A stretch of 39,366 nt of DNA from Gammaproteobacteria bacterium (lineage in GTDB: Bacteria; Pseudomonadota; Gammaproteobacteria; Chromatiales; Chromatiaceae). The notes beneath the pieces were generated by a model. It was not told where the DNA came from and did no database searches. It saw nothing but the letters and a program-made list of their open reading frames with translations. Positions within the stretch are counted from its first letter, which is position 1. Every line of letters begins with the position of its first letter. Below, one piece after another: positions 37,794 through 39,366 of the stretch. Location of the stretch: contig JANEMA010000006.1 of assembly GCA_024510845.1 (NCBI GenBank), positions 1-39,366 on the forward strand. The letters run 5' to 3'. Position numbers and translations under genes: made by a program.

Positions 37794-37816
37794 AAAAGGG
37801 GCGCCAACGGCGCCCC
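37794..37816 (-). terminator. Intrinsic terminator after fimV
   Basis: On the minus strand GGGGCGCC (37816-37809), a three-base loop and GGCGCCCC (37805-37798) form a perfect 8-bp GC-only stem followed by TTTT (37797-37794). It starts 30 bases after the fimV stop and ends 22 bases before the truA ATG, so truA transcription needs read-through or a promoter within it. Confidence 0.85.
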
Positions 37817-37845
37817 ATGGAATTCCGGGAGGAATTCTCTCCTGC

Positions 37846-39366
37846 TCAGCCGATATCGGCAAGCAACTTTTCAGCCTCGCTGCACTGCGTCTCGTTGCCC
37901 TCCTGGCGGATATCCTCGAGGATACCCTTTGCTCCTTCAGGGTCACCCATCTCGAGGAAGGCCCTGGCCAGGTCGAGCCTGGTCTCGACTGCCTCGGCAT
38001 CGAGCACCTCCGGAGCAAGGTTGGAGATATCGATTTCCTCGTCCACTGCCTTGTCGAAGGCCTCATCGATGGACAACGGCTCATCCAGCGCTCCCCGCCC
38101 ACGCTGAGCCGATGATGTATCCAGATCGGGAGCGATATCCTCGGTCAGACAGCTGAGGTCGTCTTCCGGTTTGGACAGGTTGCCCGGTCCCTCGAGCTGA
38201 CTCCCGATCTTTTCATCAGCTGCCAAGCCTTCGTCGATAGCGACATCCAGTGCAGGCAGATCGATTGTATCACCGGGATGATCGACCACAGCGACGCTCT
38301 CCACACTGGAGAGATCTAGATCCAGTGGACGCGTATCGAGACCATCCAGATCCAGCGAAGATACATCCACTGAGTCCTGCAGGCCATCCACTTCACCATC
38401 CAGATCGTCCGGAGTGAACAGACCCGACAATTCCTCTCCGATCCGGGCGGCAGACTCGGTCCCGGCATCGTCATCAACAACATCGACTTGGGGTGTCACC
38501 TGGCTCGACGTGTCGTTCTGGTAGAGGTTGTTGTCGGGCGAGATTTCGTGGCCCATGTCACAGATCCGCGACCAAGCATCAGGGTCAACGATATCCTGAC
38601 CTTTTTCCACCATACTTTCGGACAGATCATTGAAAGCTGTCACGTTGCGCGTGGCATAGTAGACCTTGAGCAGCCTGTGCTTGAGCTCCAATTGGTCGGG
38701 GGCCTGGATCAATGCCTGCTCCAACCGATCCTGGTAGCAGCCATAAGCGGTGTACACGGGATCCACCTCAGCGGCAAATTCATCCACCCAGGTCTCCTCT
38801 GCTACCGAAGAAGCAGCCAGGTCGTCAAGTGCCTCGCCCTCTTCTGCCTCTGCCCTTTTCCTGCGAATCCCCAGCAAGGTCAACAGCAATGCCAGGATGC
38901 CACCACCCGCCACGATGGGCAGACTGTCACGCAGCAGATCGAAAATGTCCAGGCCATAGAGAGAGGGGGCCCCGGCTTCTTGCATTACCACCCCACTGTT
39001 TTCCATCACCGTATCCACCGGCGACTGAACCGCCACCTCCGGCGGTGTCTGCCCACTGTCCGCACCTGAGGCAACGGGTTGAGGCTCGACCGCCAGCGGT
39101 ACCGATACGCCCCTGGCGTTGTTTTCCTCGACTACCGCATCGGCTGCCGCGATGAGATCGTCTGCTATCACGGACGGCGTCCCGACCAATACAGGAGCCA
39201 TCCCTTCGGCATTCTCCGTCACACCTGCCTCTGGTGTCGCCTGCCCGCTGTCCGTGCCGGAAACAACGGGTTGGGGCTCGACCACCGGTGGTACCGATAC
39301 GCCCCCGGCGTTGTTTTCCTCGACTACCGCATCGGCTGCCGCGATGAGATCGTCTGCTATCACGGA
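37846..39366 (-). CDS. fimV: FimV/HubP-family polar protein, C-terminal part (cut by window edge)
   Basis: The frame is open at the right edge, so the N-terminal signal and LysM region are not seen; about 506 residues are visible. Order in the visible part: a periplasmic Ala/Val/Pro-rich segment with a 64-residue repeat, a membrane helix at about 147-166 followed by RRKR, a cytoplasmic TPR-like segment (ALIQAPDQLELKHRLLKVYY), a long acidic Asp/Leu-rich region and the conserved FimV C-terminal domain (LDLARAFLEMGDPEGAKGIL). FimV organises the cell pole and supports type IV pilus assembly. Its position before truA agrees. Confidence 0.93.
   Translation of the reverse strand, partial: SVIADDLIAAADAVVEENNAGGVSVPPVVEPQPVVSGTDSGQATPEAGVTENAEGMAPVLVGTPSVIADDLIAAADAVVEENNARGVSVPLAVEPQPVASGADSGQTPPEVAVQSPVDTVMENSGVVMQEAGAPSLYGLDIFDLLRDSLPIVAGGGILALLLTLLGIRRKRAEAEEGEALDDLAASSVAEETWVDEFAAEVDPVYTAYGCYQDRLEQALIQAPDQLELKHRLLKVYYATRNVTAFNDLSESMVEKGQDIVDPDAWSRICDMGHEISPDNNLYQNDTSSQVTPQVDVVDDDAGTESAARIGEELSGLFTPDDLDGEVDGLQDSVDVSSLDLDGLDTRPLDLDLSSVESVAVVDHPGDTIDLPALDVAIDEGLAADEKIGSQLEGPGNLSKPEDDLSCLTEDIAPDLDTSSAQRGRGALDEPLSIDEAFDKAVDEEIDISNLAPEVLDAEAVETRLDLARAFLEMGDPEGAKGILEDIRQEGNETQCSEAEKLLADIG
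39119..39366. repeat. 192-bp direct repeat inside fimV, entering from the right edge
   Basis: The block around TTGTTTTCCTCGACTACCGC begins at 39119 and again at 39311, a period of 192 bases or 64 codons. The first 55 or so bases are identical apart from position-specific differences near the edges, and the protein repeat continues more loosely (IADDLIAAADAVVEENNA, GVSVP, VEPQPV, SGQ). The window ends inside the right-hand copy, so the copy number is unknown. Confidence 0.85.

Overview
The window is a gene-dense stretch of a GC-rich gammaproteobacterial chromosome. Almost every gene is a recognisable housekeeping gene. Gene order matches the Pseudomonas/Chromatiales-type pattern: nadB divergent from algU-mucABCD; yceD-rpmF-plsX-fab-acpP followed by tmk-holB-pilZ-tatD; and fimV-truA-trpF...accD-folC-dedD-cvpA-purF-metZ. 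A sodium-pumping oxaloacetate decarboxylase (oadGAB) suggests use of sodium bioenergetics, so a marine or halophilic relative is plausible, but that is inference. FimV and the type IV pilus PilZ imply a piliated cell.

Layout, left to right. (1) 1-503: the N-terminus of a transposase-like helix-turn-helix protein running off the left edge, an inverted repeat over its ribosome binding site, and a hairpin terminator. (2) 504-4769, minus: the envelope-stress operon rpoE(algU)-rseA(mucA)-rseB(mucB)-rseC(mucC)-mucD, headed by a clear sigma-E-type promoter. (3) 5008-6675, plus: nadB, whose 3' end overlaps ygfX by 85 bp tail to tail. (4) 17906 down to 6591, minus: a tightly packed run of 15 genes (yceD, rpmF, plsX, fabH, fabD, fabG, acpP, fabF, pabC, mltG, tmk, holB, pilZ, tatD, ygfX). 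It covers membrane lipid precursors, a folate precursor, wall processing, dTMP kinase and a clamp-loader subunit, with promoter-like sites before yceD and acpP. (5) 21370-18006, minus: oadGAB. (6) 21567-22876, plus: maf and a CysZ-like gene. (7) 26852-22883, minus: a 58-residue membrane peptide, acnB, acylphosphatase and a DUF815 ATPase. (8) about 27083-27267, plus: a frameshifted fragment resembling the C-terminus of a LysR regulator. (9) 37772-27289, minus: truA, an uncertain small ORF, trpF-trpB-trpA, accD, folC, dedD-like, cvpA, purF, metZ and a class I methyltransferase. (10) 37846-39366, minus: the C-terminal part of fimV, open at the right edge, with a 192-bp repeat and a terminator before truA.

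The genes cover envelope homeostasis (sigma-E circuit, MucD, MltG, SPOR protein), fatty acid and phospholipid initiation (AccD, FabD/H/G/F, AcpP, PlsX), amino acid and purine synthesis (TrpFBA, MetZ, PurF), NAD synthesis (NadB) and central carbon metabolism (AcnB, OadGAB).

I saw no CRISPR array, rRNA, tRNA, prophage or recognisable defence system, and I do not think the window holds a new multi-gene system. The points most worth a second look are the uncatalogued membrane peptide before acnB, the LysR relic, the hairpin over the transposase ribosome binding site, the nadB/ygfX overlap, the fimV repeat, and the small ORF with its 15-bp duplication between truA and trpF.
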